This document shows positions 1 through 7,852 of a stretch of 64,000 bases of DNA, one piece after another (position 1 is the stretch's first letter; each line of letters opens with the position of its first letter). This DNA comes from Oleiagrimonas sp964608595. Lineage in GTDB: Bacteria; Pseudomonadota; Gammaproteobacteria; Xanthomonadales; Rhodanobacteraceae. The position numbers were made by a program, and so were the translations under genes. The stretch is from the NCBI GenBank assembly GCA_964608595.1, contig CAZSOU010000003.1:1-64000 (forward strand). The letters run 5' to 3'. The notes under the pieces were generated by a model. The model worked only from the letters and a program-made list of their open reading frames with translations, made no database searches and had not been told where the DNA came from.

Positions 1-45
1 GATGACGCCGGCGGAATTGCCGATGCCGGTAATCTTGAGTTTCAT
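1..45 (-). CDS. AbrB/MazE-type antitoxin, 5' end only
   Basis: Only the first 15 codons are inside the window, reading MKLKITGIGNSAGVI. That is the typical opening of AbrB/MazE/SpoVT swapped-hairpin DNA-binding antitoxins (K-L-x-I-x-x-I-G-N-S-x-G-V-I). A GAGGA ribosome binding site lies just upstream on the minus strand (about 49-53). Family members bind their own promoter and neutralise a partner toxin encoded just downstream, which would lie outside the left edge. The start and family are well supported by the motif; the toxin partner is inference. Confidence 0.6.
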   Translation of the reverse strand, partial: MKLKITGIGNSAGVI

Positions 46-68
46 GGAATCCTCGACCGGTTGTTTGT

Positions 69-84
69 TATAACGTGTGTTATA
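69..84. promoter_or_regulatory. Inverted repeat upstream of the antitoxin gene
   Basis: TATAAC-GTGT-GTTATA is a perfect 6-4-6 inverted repeat 24 bases upstream of the antitoxin start codon and about 100 bases upstream of radA. Its position and AT-rich half-sites suit an autoregulatory operator or -10 region of the antitoxin promoter. This is inference from symmetry and position only. Confidence 0.4.
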
Positions 85-185
85 CATCGTGACAAAGCGG
101 ATTGTCCACAGGTATCCGCCGCTGCCGTCTCGGCAATCGAGACAAGGCAGGGTTAAGCTTGTTGCAGTCTTTCAAGGGAACGTTC

Positions 186-1529
186 ATGGCCAAGGCAAAA
201 ACCGCCTACGTTTGTACCGATTGCGGCGCTGAACACTCCAAGTGGCAGGGTTCGTGCATGGCTTGCGGTGCGTGGAACACGTTGTCCGAGTTCGTGGTGC
301 AGCCGGCGGCCAAAGGCAGCGGGCCCGCACCGGGCGGCGCGCGCAACAGCGGATATGCCGGACAAGCCGGCAACGTGCCGGAAGTGACGGCGCTGGCCGG
401 GGTCGCGGCACAAACCGAAACCCGTACCCTGACCGGCATCGGCGAACTGGACCGCGTGCTCGGCGGCGGTCTGGTGGATGGCTCGGTGGTGCTGATCGGC
501 GGCGATCCGGGAATCGGCAAGTCCACGTTGCTGCTGCAGATGCTGGGTCACATCGGTGTGCATCTGCCGGGCGTGTATGTCACCGGCGAGGAATCGCTGG
601 CGCAGGTCGCGTCACGGGGGCAGCGGCTGGGTCTGGATCTGGATCCGCTGAAGGCCTTGGCCGAAACCTGCATCGAGCGCATTCTGGTGCAGGCGCAGAA
701 GGAAAAGCCGCGGGTGCTGATCATCGATTCCATCCAGACCATCTGGACCGAGTTGCTGACGTCTGCACCCGGCTCGGTATCGCAGGTGCGCGAGTCGGCC
801 GCCAAGTTGACGCGTTTTGCCAAGGAAACCGGGACATCCGTGCTGCTGGTCGGCCACGTTACCAAGGAGGGCGGCATCGCCGGCCCGCGTGTGCTCGAAC
901 ACATGGTGGATGCGGTGCTGTACTTCGAGGGCGAATCGGGCAGCCGCTTCCGCATTCTGCGGGCCATCAAGAATCGTTTCGGCGCCATCAACGAACTGGG
1001 TGTTTTCGCGATGGGCGACAAGGGGCTGCGTGAAGTACCCAATCCGTCGGCCATTTTCCTGTCCGCGCACTCCGCGCCGACGCCGGGCAGCGCCATCATG
1101 GTCACGCGCGAAGGCACGCGGCCGTTGATGGTGGAAGTGCAGGCGCTGGTTGATCAGTCGTCGCTGGGCAATCCGCGTCGCGTCGCGTTGGGCCTGGATC
1201 AGAACCGTCTGGCGATGTTGCTGGCCGTGCTGCATCGTCACGGCGGTGTGGCGGCTTACGACCAGGACGTGTTCGTCAATGTGGTCGGCGGCATTCGCGT
1301 GCACGAAACCGCCGCGGATTTGCCGGTGTTGCTGGCGGTGCGTTCGTCGCTGCGCGACCGGCCGTTGCCGGACAAGACCATCGCTTTCGGCGAAGTCGGC
1401 CTGTCCGGCGAGATCCGCCCGGTGCCCAATGGCGAAGAACGCCTCAAGGAAGCCGCACAGCACGGTTTTCGTCACGCCCTCGGCCCCACGCCCACTGCGC
1501 CCATCAAAAAGCGATTGGGCCACCTTTAA
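186..1529 (+). CDS. radA: DNA repair protein RadA
   Basis: RadA is a RecA-like ATPase/helicase that promotes branch migration in recombinational repair. The 447-residue protein has the N-terminal C4 zinc finger (Cys10, Cys13, Cys24, Cys27), a Walker A site GGDPGIGKST near residues 105-114, the RadA signature KNRFG near residue 262, and a C-terminal Lon-protease-like domain with GLSGEIRPVPNGEERL. I start at ATG 186 because it places the zinc finger at the usual distance and follows a purine-rich AAGGGA; an upstream start at 102 would add 28 unlikely residues. The C-terminus is odd: TAA at 1527 cuts the protein before the last ~15 family residues, which are still readable in frame after it. Confidence 0.95.
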   Translation: MAKAKTAYVCTDCGAEHSKWQGSCMACGAWNTLSEFVVQPAAKGSGPAPGGARNSGYAGQAGNVPEVTALAGVAAQTETRTLTGIGELDRVLGGGLVDGSVVLIGGDPGIGKSTLLLQMLGHIGVHLPGVYVTGEESLAQVASRGQRLGLDLDPLKALAETCIERILVQAQKEKPRVLIIDSIQTIWTELLTSAPGSVSQVRESAAKLTRFAKETGTSVLLVGHVTKEGGIAGPRVLEHMVDAVLYFEGESGSRFRILRAIKNRFGAINELGVFAMGDKGLREVPNPSAIFLSAHSAPTPGSAIMVTREGTRPLMVEVQALVDQSSLGNPRRVALGLDQNRLAMLLAVLHRHGGVAAYDQDVFVNVVGGIRVHETAADLPVLLAVRSSLRDRPLPDKTIAFGEVGLSGEIRPVPNGEERLKEAAQHGFRHALGPTPTAPIKKRLGHL

Positions 1530-1577
1530 AGATTTGCGGTCGCGCGCCTGGACGCGCCGCTCGACGCCTGCGGTTGA
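1530..1577 (+). other. In-frame remnant of the RadA C-terminus
   Basis: Directly after the radA stop (1527-1529), the same frame reads RFAVARLDAPLDACG and then TGA at 1575. This resembles the last strand and helix of RadA (V-x-R-L-x-x-A-L). Between codons for KK and FAVARLD the seven codons do not match the family's usual P-I-E-G-L-x-I, but a -1 shift near 1511 and a +1 shift near 1518-1533 would restore it. Either two compensating indels have created the stop, or the assembly has two errors there. Confidence 0.45.
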
Positions 1578-1677
1578 GCGACCGGAATGCCGGGCTCCGT
1601 CTCGGCACCTCACCGCACGGACGACATGACGCCATGCGGACGGCCCGCGACAGGCTTCGTGCAGGACCGTCGACGCA

Positions 1678-2631
1678 TCAGCCGAAGTGCTGCGGCCCCA
1701 CGTCCGGCGATTGAGCGTCCTGCATGTAGTACGCGTGCAGGTATTTTTCGCCTTCGTCGCAGAATGCGGTGACCACGGTTTCGAGTTCCGGAAAGCGCTC
1801 GCGGATGCGCTTGGCGGCGACCAGGTGCGCGCCGGAACTGGGACCGCACAAGAGGCCGTGGCGGCGCGCCAGGTCGCGCATGCTGGTGATGGCATCTTCG
1901 TTGCTGACACTCAGAAAGTCGTTCACCTGGCCGGCATTGCGCCGGAAGATGCCGGGCACGAAGCCGTCGGAAATGCCTTCGATGTCGTGCATGGCCACCT
2001 CTCCGCACAAAAGCGTGCATGAATCGGACGGTTCCATGGCAAACAGGCGCACGTCCGGGTTGACCTTGCGAAACGCCTGGCCGACGCCGATCAACGTGCC
2101 ACCGGTGCCCACGCCGAGAACCAACGCATCGGGTTTTCGCCCATCCGGAAGCTGGGCCAGAATTTCCGGGCCCAGGACTTCGCGGTTTTCTTCGATGTTC
2201 GCTTCGGATTCGAACTGGCTGGGACAGAACCAGCCGGGTTGTTGTCCCAGCTCGCGGGCGCGCTCGAGCGCCTGGTCGACATGGAAATTGCCGCACAACA
2301 TCACTTCGGCGCCGAATGCACGCGAGATCGCGACACGTTCGCTGGAAAGTCCTTCGGGCATCACCACCACCATGCGATAACCCTTGACGGCGGCGACCAG
2401 CGACAGCGCGTTGCCGGTGTTGCCGCTGGTCGCTTCGACGATGGTGTCGCCGGGTTTGAGTTGACCATCGGCTTCGGCCTTTTCGATCATGTATTTGGCG
2501 ATGCGAGCCTTGATCGAACCGGACGGATTGAGAAATTCGCATTTGGCGAAAACGCCCTCGATATCCAGCAACGGCGTGTCATGGATGGCATCGAGAATGT
2601 TGGTCGAAAGTGCGGTGTAACGTGTCGGCAT
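1678..2631 (-). CDS. PLP-dependent cysteine synthase family protein
   Basis: This 317-residue fold-type II pyridoxal-phosphate enzyme belongs to the cysteine synthase/cystathionine beta-synthase family, which makes cysteine from an activated serine and a sulfur donor. It shows the PLP lysine in LNPSGSIKARIA, the substrate loop TSGNTG and the phosphate-binding GVGTGGT. ATG at 2631 is chosen because the AhpD-like gene ends just 2 bases upstream at 2634, so the two are co-transcribed; a longer in-frame ORF reading through that gene is not real. CysM, CysK and CBS cannot be separated by eye; the Ser-Ile-Lys-Ala context is closer to CysM/CBS-like members. Convergent with radA. Confidence 0.85.
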   Translation of the reverse strand: MPTRYTALSTNILDAIHDTPLLDIEGVFAKCEFLNPSGSIKARIAKYMIEKAEADGQLKPGDTIVEATSGNTGNALSLVAAVKGYRMVVVMPEGLSSERVAISRAFGAEVMLCGNFHVDQALERARELGQQPGWFCPSQFESEANIEENREVLGPEILAQLPDGRKPDALVLGVGTGGTLIGVGQAFRKVNPDVRLFAMEPSDSCTLLCGEVAMHDIEGISDGFVPGIFRRNAGQVNDFLSVSNEDAITSMRDLARRHGLLCGPSSGAHLVAAKRIRERFPELETVVTAFCDEGEKYLHAYYMQDAQSPDVGPQHFG

Positions 2632-2633
2632 GG

Positions 2634-2975
2634 TCAGGACTCGTCGTGTGCATGCTGCATGGTGTCGAGGGCCAGTGCCGAGTGGGCATAGGCCCCGCCG
2701 GCACGCATTTCCGCCGCGACCCAGATGGCTTCCATGATCTGTTCCTCGCTGGCGCCCAGATCCAGCGCTTCGGCGGTGTGGCCCTTGATGCAGTAGGGGC
2801 ATTGCGTGGTGTGCGCCACGGCCACGGCGATCAGTTGCTTGGTGACGTTCGGAAGGGCGCCGTCGGCAAACACGGCGGCGCTGAACTTCTTGAATGCCTG
2901 CAGCGGTTCGGGTGCGAGTTCGCGACGTTTCTTTGCCAGGTCCGCGGTGGATGGCGGATACATGGATGCGTCCAT
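2634..2975 (-). CDS. AhpD-like carboxymuconolactone decarboxylase family protein
   Basis: This small (113 aa) all-helical protein has the CPYCIKGH motif, the redox C-x2-C-x3-H active site of AhpD-like alkylhydroperoxidases within the carboxymuconolactone decarboxylase family. AhpD-type proteins reduce peroxidase partners; many single-domain relatives have no known substrate. It is the first gene of a two-gene unit with the cysteine-synthase-like gene (2-base gap), suggesting a shared role in thiol or redox chemistry. The family is clear; the substrate and the link to cysteine metabolism are inference. Confidence 0.85.
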   Translation of the reverse strand: MDASMYPPSTADLAKKRRELAPEPLQAFKKFSAAVFADGALPNVTKQLIAVAVAHTTQCPYCIKGHTAEALDLGASEEQIMEAIWVAAEMRAGGAYAHSALALDTMQHAHDES

Positions 2976-3071
2976 GGCGGCCTCCGTTCAAAGGGGTGGG
3001 CCATCAGCTTGCGCCTGCGTCGGTCGCGTTTCAATGACGCAGGTCAGCGCCGTTCACGCTGATACCGGCGT

Positions 3072-3869
3072 TCAGGCGGGGCGCTGCAGAATCACTTCCA
3101 GCACGAATTTGGAGCCGAAAAAGCCCAGTGCCAGCACCGCCATGCCGATCAACGTCAGATTGACGGCGCGCGTGCCGCGCCAGCCGTGTCGCCAGCGTCC
3201 CCAGAGCAGGGCGCCGAAGATGAGCCACGCGATCACGCTGAGCACGATGATGTGTGCCAGATGCTGGGCGAACATGTTGTGCACGAACAGCGCGCCCGAA
3301 AGCAGCGTCAGCGTCAGCAATGCAAAACCGGCGCCGATCAGGCGAAACAGCAGGGCTTCGGTTTGCGTCAGCGGCGGCAGCGCGCGCACCAGGCGAGTCG
3401 GTTGATGACTGCGCAGCGCGCGTTCCTGCAAGGCCAGCAGAATGGCCAGCACGGCGCAGATGGAAAGGACGCTGTAGGCCAGCAGGGCGATCGCGACGTG
3501 CAGCGAAATCTGCCAGTCCAGCGGGTGCGGCGTCGTCGCCGGTGCGATGAACACGTCCAGCGCCAGCAGCAGTGCGGCCAGCGGAAACACGATCACGCCG
3601 AGTCCCGCGACCGGACGCCACAGATTGACCAGCAGGGTCAATGCGGCAACGACGAACGCGACCAGGGACAACGCGGCGAAAAAATGCAGGTCGAGGCGAC
3701 CCCCGTGCACACCGAACAGCACGCCGGCATGGGCCAGTGCCGCAAGGGTCGCCGCCGTCAGGCCCAGCCGATTCGGCTTGTGCGGACACCCCGTGATGGG
3801 CGCGGCCAGCAAAATGGCCGCGCCGATGTACAGCACGATGGCAATGATGGCGAAAATCGTGATCGGCAT
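3072..3869 (-). CDS. ypjD: YpjD/CorE-like inner-membrane protein (CcsA/HemX family)
   Basis: This 265-residue integral membrane protein has about eight hydrophobic segments spread over its whole length and conserved-looking histidines in helix contexts (around LHVAIA and VHNMFAQHLAHI). These match the CcsA/CcmC-like YpjD family, which is encoded next to ffh in many proteobacteria. E. coli YpjD (CorE) has been linked to metal export, and other members to cytochrome c assembly; the substrate here is unknown. ATG 3869 starts directly with the first membrane helix. It is divergent from the ArsR cassette, whose palindrome lies between the two starts, so it could be affected by the same regulator. 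Confidence 0.75.
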   Translation of the reverse strand: MPITIFAIIAIVLYIGAAILLAAPITGCPHKPNRLGLTAATLAALAHAGVLFGVHGGRLDLHFFAALSLVAFVVAALTLLVNLWRPVAGLGVIVFPLAALLLALDVFIAPATTPHPLDWQISLHVAIALLAYSVLSICAVLAILLALQERALRSHQPTRLVRALPPLTQTEALLFRLIGAGFALLTLTLLSGALFVHNMFAQHLAHIIVLSVIAWLIFGALLWGRWRHGWRGTRAVNLTLIGMAVLALGFFGSKFVLEVILQRPA

Positions 3870-3960
3870 GGTCGTTCAAGTGTGGCACAGGAGCGAGGCA
3901 AACAGGAATGGTTCTCATCGGTTTGATCGTCGAGTCCGCGAAAATGTCGTTGTTGCAATA

Positions 3961-3978
3961 ATTAGATAATTGTCTAAT
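3961..3978. promoter_or_regulatory. Probable ArsR-family operator
   Basis: ATTAGATAATTGTCTAAT is an 18-base palindrome with one mismatched pair (position 7 against 12). It lies 34 bases before the chosen ArsR-like start and 91 bases before divergent ypjD. AT-rich 6-6-6 dyads of this type are usual binding sites for ArsR/SdpR repressors. An autoregulatory operator is the simplest reading. If the TTG at 3970 were the start codon, it would fall inside the palindrome, which argues against that start. Confidence 0.65.
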
Positions 3979-4011
3979 AATCTAGATGTCCATCGTGAAG
4001 CGGCCCTCCGC

Positions 4012-4290
4012 ATGAAGCAGCAGGAAGTGTTCAAGGCCATGGCCGACCCGACCCGGCGCGCGATTCTCAAGCGTCTGCATGGCGGTTCGTTGACTGCCGG
4101 CGAGCTCGGCGCGGGTTTCGACATCACCTCGGCGTCGCTGTCGCATCACTTCGCCGTGCTCAAGCGGGCCGATCTGGTGCGCACCGAGCGTCGCGGCCAG
4201 CACATCGTGTATTCACTCAACAGCACCGTGTTCGAGGATCTCGCGCGGATGCTGATCGACTTTTTCCCGAATCCGGGAGGCGGAAAATGA
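4012..4290 (+). CDS. ArsR/SdpR-family winged-helix repressor
   Basis: This 92-residue protein opens KQQEVFKAMADPTRRAIL, the standard first helix of ArsR-family repressors, followed by the recognition helix region SASLSHHFAVLKRADLV and the wing ERRGQHIVYSLN. No metal-binding Cys cluster is present, so it is closer to the SdpR/BigR-like autorepressors paired with SdpI than to metal sensors. ATG 4012 is chosen because it begins just before the conserved domain; a TTG at 3970 would lie in the palindrome. It overlaps the next gene by 4 bases (ATGA), so the three genes 4012-6292 form one translationally coupled unit. Confidence 0.9.
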   Translation: MKQQEVFKAMADPTRRAILKRLHGGSLTAGELGAGFDITSASLSHHFAVLKRADLVRTERRGQHIVYSLNSTVFEDLARMLIDFFPNPGGGK

Positions 4291-4952
4291 AGTTTGCACG
4301 CAGCCTGACGGTGTCCGCCGTCTTTTTTCTGATCGCTGTCGGGGTTGCGGTGTGGCTGTATCCCCACTTGCCGGTCGAAGCGCCCAGCCACTGGAACATT
4401 CACGGCGAGGTGGATGGTTACCTGCCGCGATTCTGGATGGCGGCGATGTCACCCCTGGTGATTCTGGGGTTGGCCATCCTCATGGTGATGCTGCCGCTGA
4501 TTTCGCCGCGCAAGTTCGAAATCAAGCCGTTTGCCCGCGTCTACACCGCTTTGATGCTGGTGATTCAGGGCTTCGCGCTGGTGATCGGCGCGGTCACGCT
4601 GGCCGCCGGCGCGGGTTATGCCGTACCCGTGCAGCTGATCATCCTGCTCGCGGTGGGCGCGCTGTTCATGGTGCTCGGAAATTACATGGGCAAGCTGCGC
4701 AAGAACTTCTTCATCGGCATTCGCACGCCATGGACGCTGGCCAGCGACGCAGTCTGGGAACGCACGCACCGGCTCGGTGGCTGGATGTTCATGCTGGGCG
4801 GAGTGGTCTTGATCGTGGGCGCGCTGGTCGGCGGCGTGGCGTGGCCGGTGATTGTCGCGGTCGTCATCACGGGGGTGGTTCCCTGCGTGTATTCGTTCGT
4901 CATTTACCGTCGCCTTGAGGTGCGTCACCTGTCGATGGGAGGAAAATCATGA
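4287..4952 (+). CDS. SdpI-family membrane protein
   Basis: This 221-residue protein with about six membrane segments combines an N-terminal DUF1648-type part (helix, then SHWNIHGEVDGYLPRFW) with the SdpI signature GNYMGKLRKNFFIGIRTPWTL. In Bacillus, SdpI gives immunity to the SdpC toxin and sequesters the SdpR repressor when occupied; gammaproteobacterial homologues are largely uncharacterised. Here it lies between an ArsR-type repressor and a secreted hydrolase with 4-base overlaps on both sides, so a membrane-sensor/repressor pair similar to SdpI-SdpR is plausible but unproven. Confidence 0.88.
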   Translation: MKFARSLTVSAVFFLIAVGVAVWLYPHLPVEAPSHWNIHGEVDGYLPRFWMAAMSPLVILGLAILMVMLPLISPRKFEIKPFARVYTALMLVIQGFALVIGAVTLAAGAGYAVPVQLIILLAVGALFMVLGNYMGKLRKNFFIGIRTPWTLASDAVWERTHRLGGWMFMLGGVVLIVGALVGGVAWPVIVAVVITGVVPCVYSFVIYRRLEVRHLSMGGKS

Positions 4953-6292
4953 AACGCAAGATCATCTGGACGGCCGGTTTGCTGGGCCTGTTGCTGGCCG
5001 TGTCGGCGTCGGCTCGACCCGCGGCCACTTGCAAGGCGCATGGCCAGGCGGCGCTGACCGCACTCACCCAGGGCCGTTTCGAGGATGTCCGGCAACAGCT
5101 GGCGCCGCAGACGGCCGATCACGTCTCCGTCGACATGCTGAAAGGTTTCTGGCAGCAGCGTGTCGCGCGGTTGGGCGATTTTCGGAAACTGGGGCCGCTG
5201 GAGGCACAATCGATCCAGGGCCATTCGGTGCTGGTGGCACCGCTGAGCTTCCGTCACGGCAAGTTGGCGGCATTGGTTGCATGCGATGCGCAAGATCGGC
5301 TCACGACGTTTCGGTTGATGCCGGCCTCGGCATTGCCCGCGACCGAGTCATCGACGGCTTCGCCATCGTCCGCGACGGCTGCGGACCAGGTGGCCGGCGT
5401 GGTTTCGCGCAAGGTGGATGTCCCGTCCCGGTTCGGCCCGTTGCCGGGCATGTTGACCCTGCCTGACGGCGACGGTCCGTTTCCCGCCGTGGTGTTGGCC
5501 GCCGGCTCGGGTCCCGGTGACATGGATGAAACCATCGGCCCCAACAAGCCGTTCCGTGATCTGGCCATCGGTCTGGCGCGCGCAGGTGTCGCCACGCTGC
5601 GGTTCGACAAGCGCGGGCATGTGTATCCGGAAAAAATGGCGGGTCGTCCGATCACCATCGATGACGAGGAAACCGACGACGTGTTGTCGGCGTTGAAGGT
5701 GCTGGCCGCGCGCAAGCACGTCGGTGCCGGGCGGCTGTTCGTGATTGGTCTCAGCGAGGGCGCGATGCTGGCGCCGCGCATTGCACAAAAATCGAAAGAC
5801 CTCGCCGGTATCGTCATGATGGCGGCCCCCGCTCGTCCGATGCTGACCGTTGTGGCCGATCAGATCCGCGCACGTGGTGCTGCTGCAAACGTGGACGTGA
5901 GCGACCGGGAACAAGCCATCGCGCACGAACGCAAACTGCTGGCTGCGGCCGGTACGGCGCATCCACCCGAAGGCACGTTCATGCATGCTCCGCAAAGCTG
6001 GTGGTGGAGCATGAGCCAGTACGATGCCGTGGCCACCGCGCGCAACCTGACGTTGCCCGTGTTGATCCTGCAGGGCGGCAACGATATCCAGGTGTCGCCG
6101 ACGAAGGATTTCGCCGTCTGGAAAAAAGCGCTGGATGGCAAGGCGAATGTCACGTTTCATCTGTATCCACGGCTGACGCATATTTTCATGACGGGCAAAG
6201 GCACGCTGGCCGATTACAAAACCGCCGGTCACGTCGACCAGACGGTCATCGACGACATCGCGACATGGATCAAGGCACAGTCCCGCAAGTGA
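4949..6292 (+). CDS. Exported alpha/beta hydrolase with N-terminal DUF3887-like domain
   Basis: This 447-residue protein has a signal peptide (residues 1-23, ending SASA), an N-terminal alpha+beta domain resembling DUF3887 (about 30-130) and a C-terminal dienelactone-hydrolase-like alpha/beta hydrolase. The nucleophile elbow is GLSEG (Ser269); candidates for the other catalytic residues are Asp in GGNDIQVSP and His in PRLTHIF. Similar two-domain proteins are periplasmic esterases of unknown substrate. It is the last gene of the ArsR-SdpI unit, overlapping sdpI by 4 bases. Its natural substrate may be the signal this cassette responds to, which is inference. Confidence 0.85.
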   Translation: MKRKIIWTAGLLGLLLAVSASARPAATCKAHGQAALTALTQGRFEDVRQQLAPQTADHVSVDMLKGFWQQRVARLGDFRKLGPLEAQSIQGHSVLVAPLSFRHGKLAALVACDAQDRLTTFRLMPASALPATESSTASPSSATAADQVAGVVSRKVDVPSRFGPLPGMLTLPDGDGPFPAVVLAAGSGPGDMDETIGPNKPFRDLAIGLARAGVATLRFDKRGHVYPEKMAGRPITIDDEETDDVLSALKVLAARKHVGAGRLFVIGLSEGAMLAPRIAQKSKDLAGIVMMAAPARPMLTVVADQIRARGAAANVDVSDREQAIAHERKLLAAAGTAHPPEGTFMHAPQSWWWSMSQYDAVATARNLTLPVLILQGGNDIQVSPTKDFAVWKKALDGKANVTFHLYPRLTHIFMTGKGTLADYKTAGHVDQTVIDDIATWIKAQSRK

Positions 6293-6322
6293 GCCCGCGC
6301 TGTGCATGGTGGGCACGTCCGT

Positions 6323-6328
6323 TATAAT
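6323..6328 (+). promoter_or_regulatory. -10 element of ffh promoter
   Basis: A perfect TATAAT lies 32 bases before the ffh start codon and after the hydrolase stop, giving a leader of about 26 nt. No good -35 hexamer is visible at 16-18 bases upstream (the best, CTGTGC, is poor). Confidence 0.55.
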
Positions 6329-6360
6329 GAGGCGTTTGATCGCCACGACCCGAAACCGCC

Positions 6361-7740
6361 ATGTTCGATTCCCTGAGCCAACGTCTTTCCGGCACCGTCA
6401 ACCGCTTGCGCGGTCGCGGTCGCCTGACCGAGGAAAATATTCGCGAATCGCTGCGTGAAGTGCGCATAGCATTGCTCGAGGCGGACGTCGCGTTGCCGGT
6501 GGTGCAAGAATTGATCCAGCGCATCAAGGCACGCGCCGTGGGCCAGGAGGTGCTCAAGAGCCTCACCCCGGGGCAGGCACTGGTCAAGGTGGTCAGTGAT
6601 GAATTGACCGCCGTGATGGGTGCATCCAACGTGGCGTTGAACCTTGCCGTGAAGGCGCCGGCGGTGGTCTTGATGGCGGGCCTGCAGGGTGCCGGCAAGA
6701 CCACGACCGTGGCCAAGTTGGCGCGATTCCTCAAGGAGCGCGAAAAGAAAAGGGTCATGGTGGTGAGCTGCGACGTTTATCGTCCGGCCGCCATCGATCA
6801 GCTGGAAACGCTCGCCGGGCAGGTGGGCGTGGACTTTTTCCCGTCCCGAACCGGTACCGACCCGGTGGATATCGCCACCGACGCGGTTGCCGCGGCGCGC
6901 CGCGACATGGCTGACGTGCTGATCGTCGACACGGCGGGTCGTCTGCATGTCGACGAAGCCATGATGACCGAGATCAAGGCGCTCAACGAGGCGCTCGATC
7001 CGGCGGAAACCCTGTTCACCGTTGACTCGATGACCGGCCAGGACGCGGCCAATACGGCCAAGGCTTTTGCCGATGCGTTGCCGCTCACCGGCGTGGTGCT
7101 GACCAAGACCGACGGTGATGCCCGGGGCGGCGCGGCACTTTCGGTGCGTTACATCACCGGCAAGCCGATCAAGTTTCTCGGCGCGGGTGAAAAAACCGAC
7201 GCGCTGGAGCCGTTCTACCCCGATCGTGTGGCGCAGCGCATTCTGGGCATGGGCGACGTGCTCAGCCTGGTCGAGGAAGTCGAGCGCAAGGTCGATCAGG
7301 AAAAAGCGCAAAAACTGGCCAAGAAAGTCGTCAAGGGCAAGCGCTTCGACTTGAACGACATGCGCGATCAGCTCGAGCAGATGACCAAGATGGGCGGACT
7401 GGCCGGCTTGATGGACAAGTTGCCGGGCGTGTCCGGCCTGCCCGAATCGGTCAAGTCGAAAGTCAACGACAAGGAAATCGGCCACATGGTGGCCATCATC
7501 AATTCGATGACCAAAAAAGAGCGTCGCCATCCGGACCTGCTGAACGGTTCGCGTCGTGCCCGTGTCGCGCGCGGTTCCGGCACGCAGCCGGCCGACGTCA
7601 ATCGTCTGCTGAAGCAATACAAGCAAATGTCCAAGATGATGAAAAAAATGGGCAAGGGCGGCAGCAAGGGCCTGATGCGCCAGATGCGTGGCGCCATGAA
7701 AGGAATGGGCGGCATGGGAGGCATGCCCCCCATGCGTTGA
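6361..7740 (+). CDS. ffh: Signal recognition particle protein Ffh
   Basis: Ffh is the GTPase of the signal recognition particle. It binds 4.5S RNA and signal peptides on ribosomes and docks with FtsY to deliver membrane proteins. The 459-residue protein has the N domain (1-90), G domain with P-loop GLQGAGKTTT near 107-116, DTAGR near 189, TKTDGD near 247, and a methionine-rich M domain (about 300-459) ending in a Met/Gly-rich tail. Length is normal. It has its own TATAAT upstream and precedes rpsP-rimM-trmD-rplS, the usual order in many gammaproteobacteria. Confidence 0.98.
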   Translation: MFDSLSQRLSGTVNRLRGRGRLTEENIRESLREVRIALLEADVALPVVQELIQRIKARAVGQEVLKSLTPGQALVKVVSDELTAVMGASNVALNLAVKAPAVVLMAGLQGAGKTTTVAKLARFLKEREKKRVMVVSCDVYRPAAIDQLETLAGQVGVDFFPSRTGTDPVDIATDAVAAARRDMADVLIVDTAGRLHVDEAMMTEIKALNEALDPAETLFTVDSMTGQDAANTAKAFADALPLTGVVLTKTDGDARGGAALSVRYITGKPIKFLGAGEKTDALEPFYPDRVAQRILGMGDVLSLVEEVERKVDQEKAQKLAKKVVKGKRFDLNDMRDQLEQMTKMGGLAGLMDKLPGVSGLPESVKSKVNDKEIGHMVAIINSMTKKERRHPDLLNGSRRARVARGSGTQPADVNRLLKQYKQMSKMMKKMGKGGSKGLMRQMRGAMKGMGGMGGMPPMR

Positions 7741-7781
7741 CGGCAGTGCCGGTTACCCCTTCCTTTTTGCGGGAAATCCGT

Positions 7782-7787
7782 TAAAAT
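7782..7787 (+). promoter_or_regulatory. -10 element upstream of the rpsP operon
   Basis: TAAAAT in the context CGTTAAAATGCC lies 65 bases upstream of rpsP and after the ffh stop. It would give a leader of about 58 nt for the ribosomal protein operon. The -35 is not obvious. Confidence 0.45.
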
Positions 7788-7852
7788 GCCCCGTTCCCTT
7801 CGCATGCAATGCATGCCGTGACCGCCTTCGCGGTACATCGGAGTTCAAAGAT

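Noticed and set aside
7741..7752. CGGCAGTGCCG dyad after ffh
   Set aside because: Only 5 bp with a one-base loop and no U-run; too small for a terminator call.
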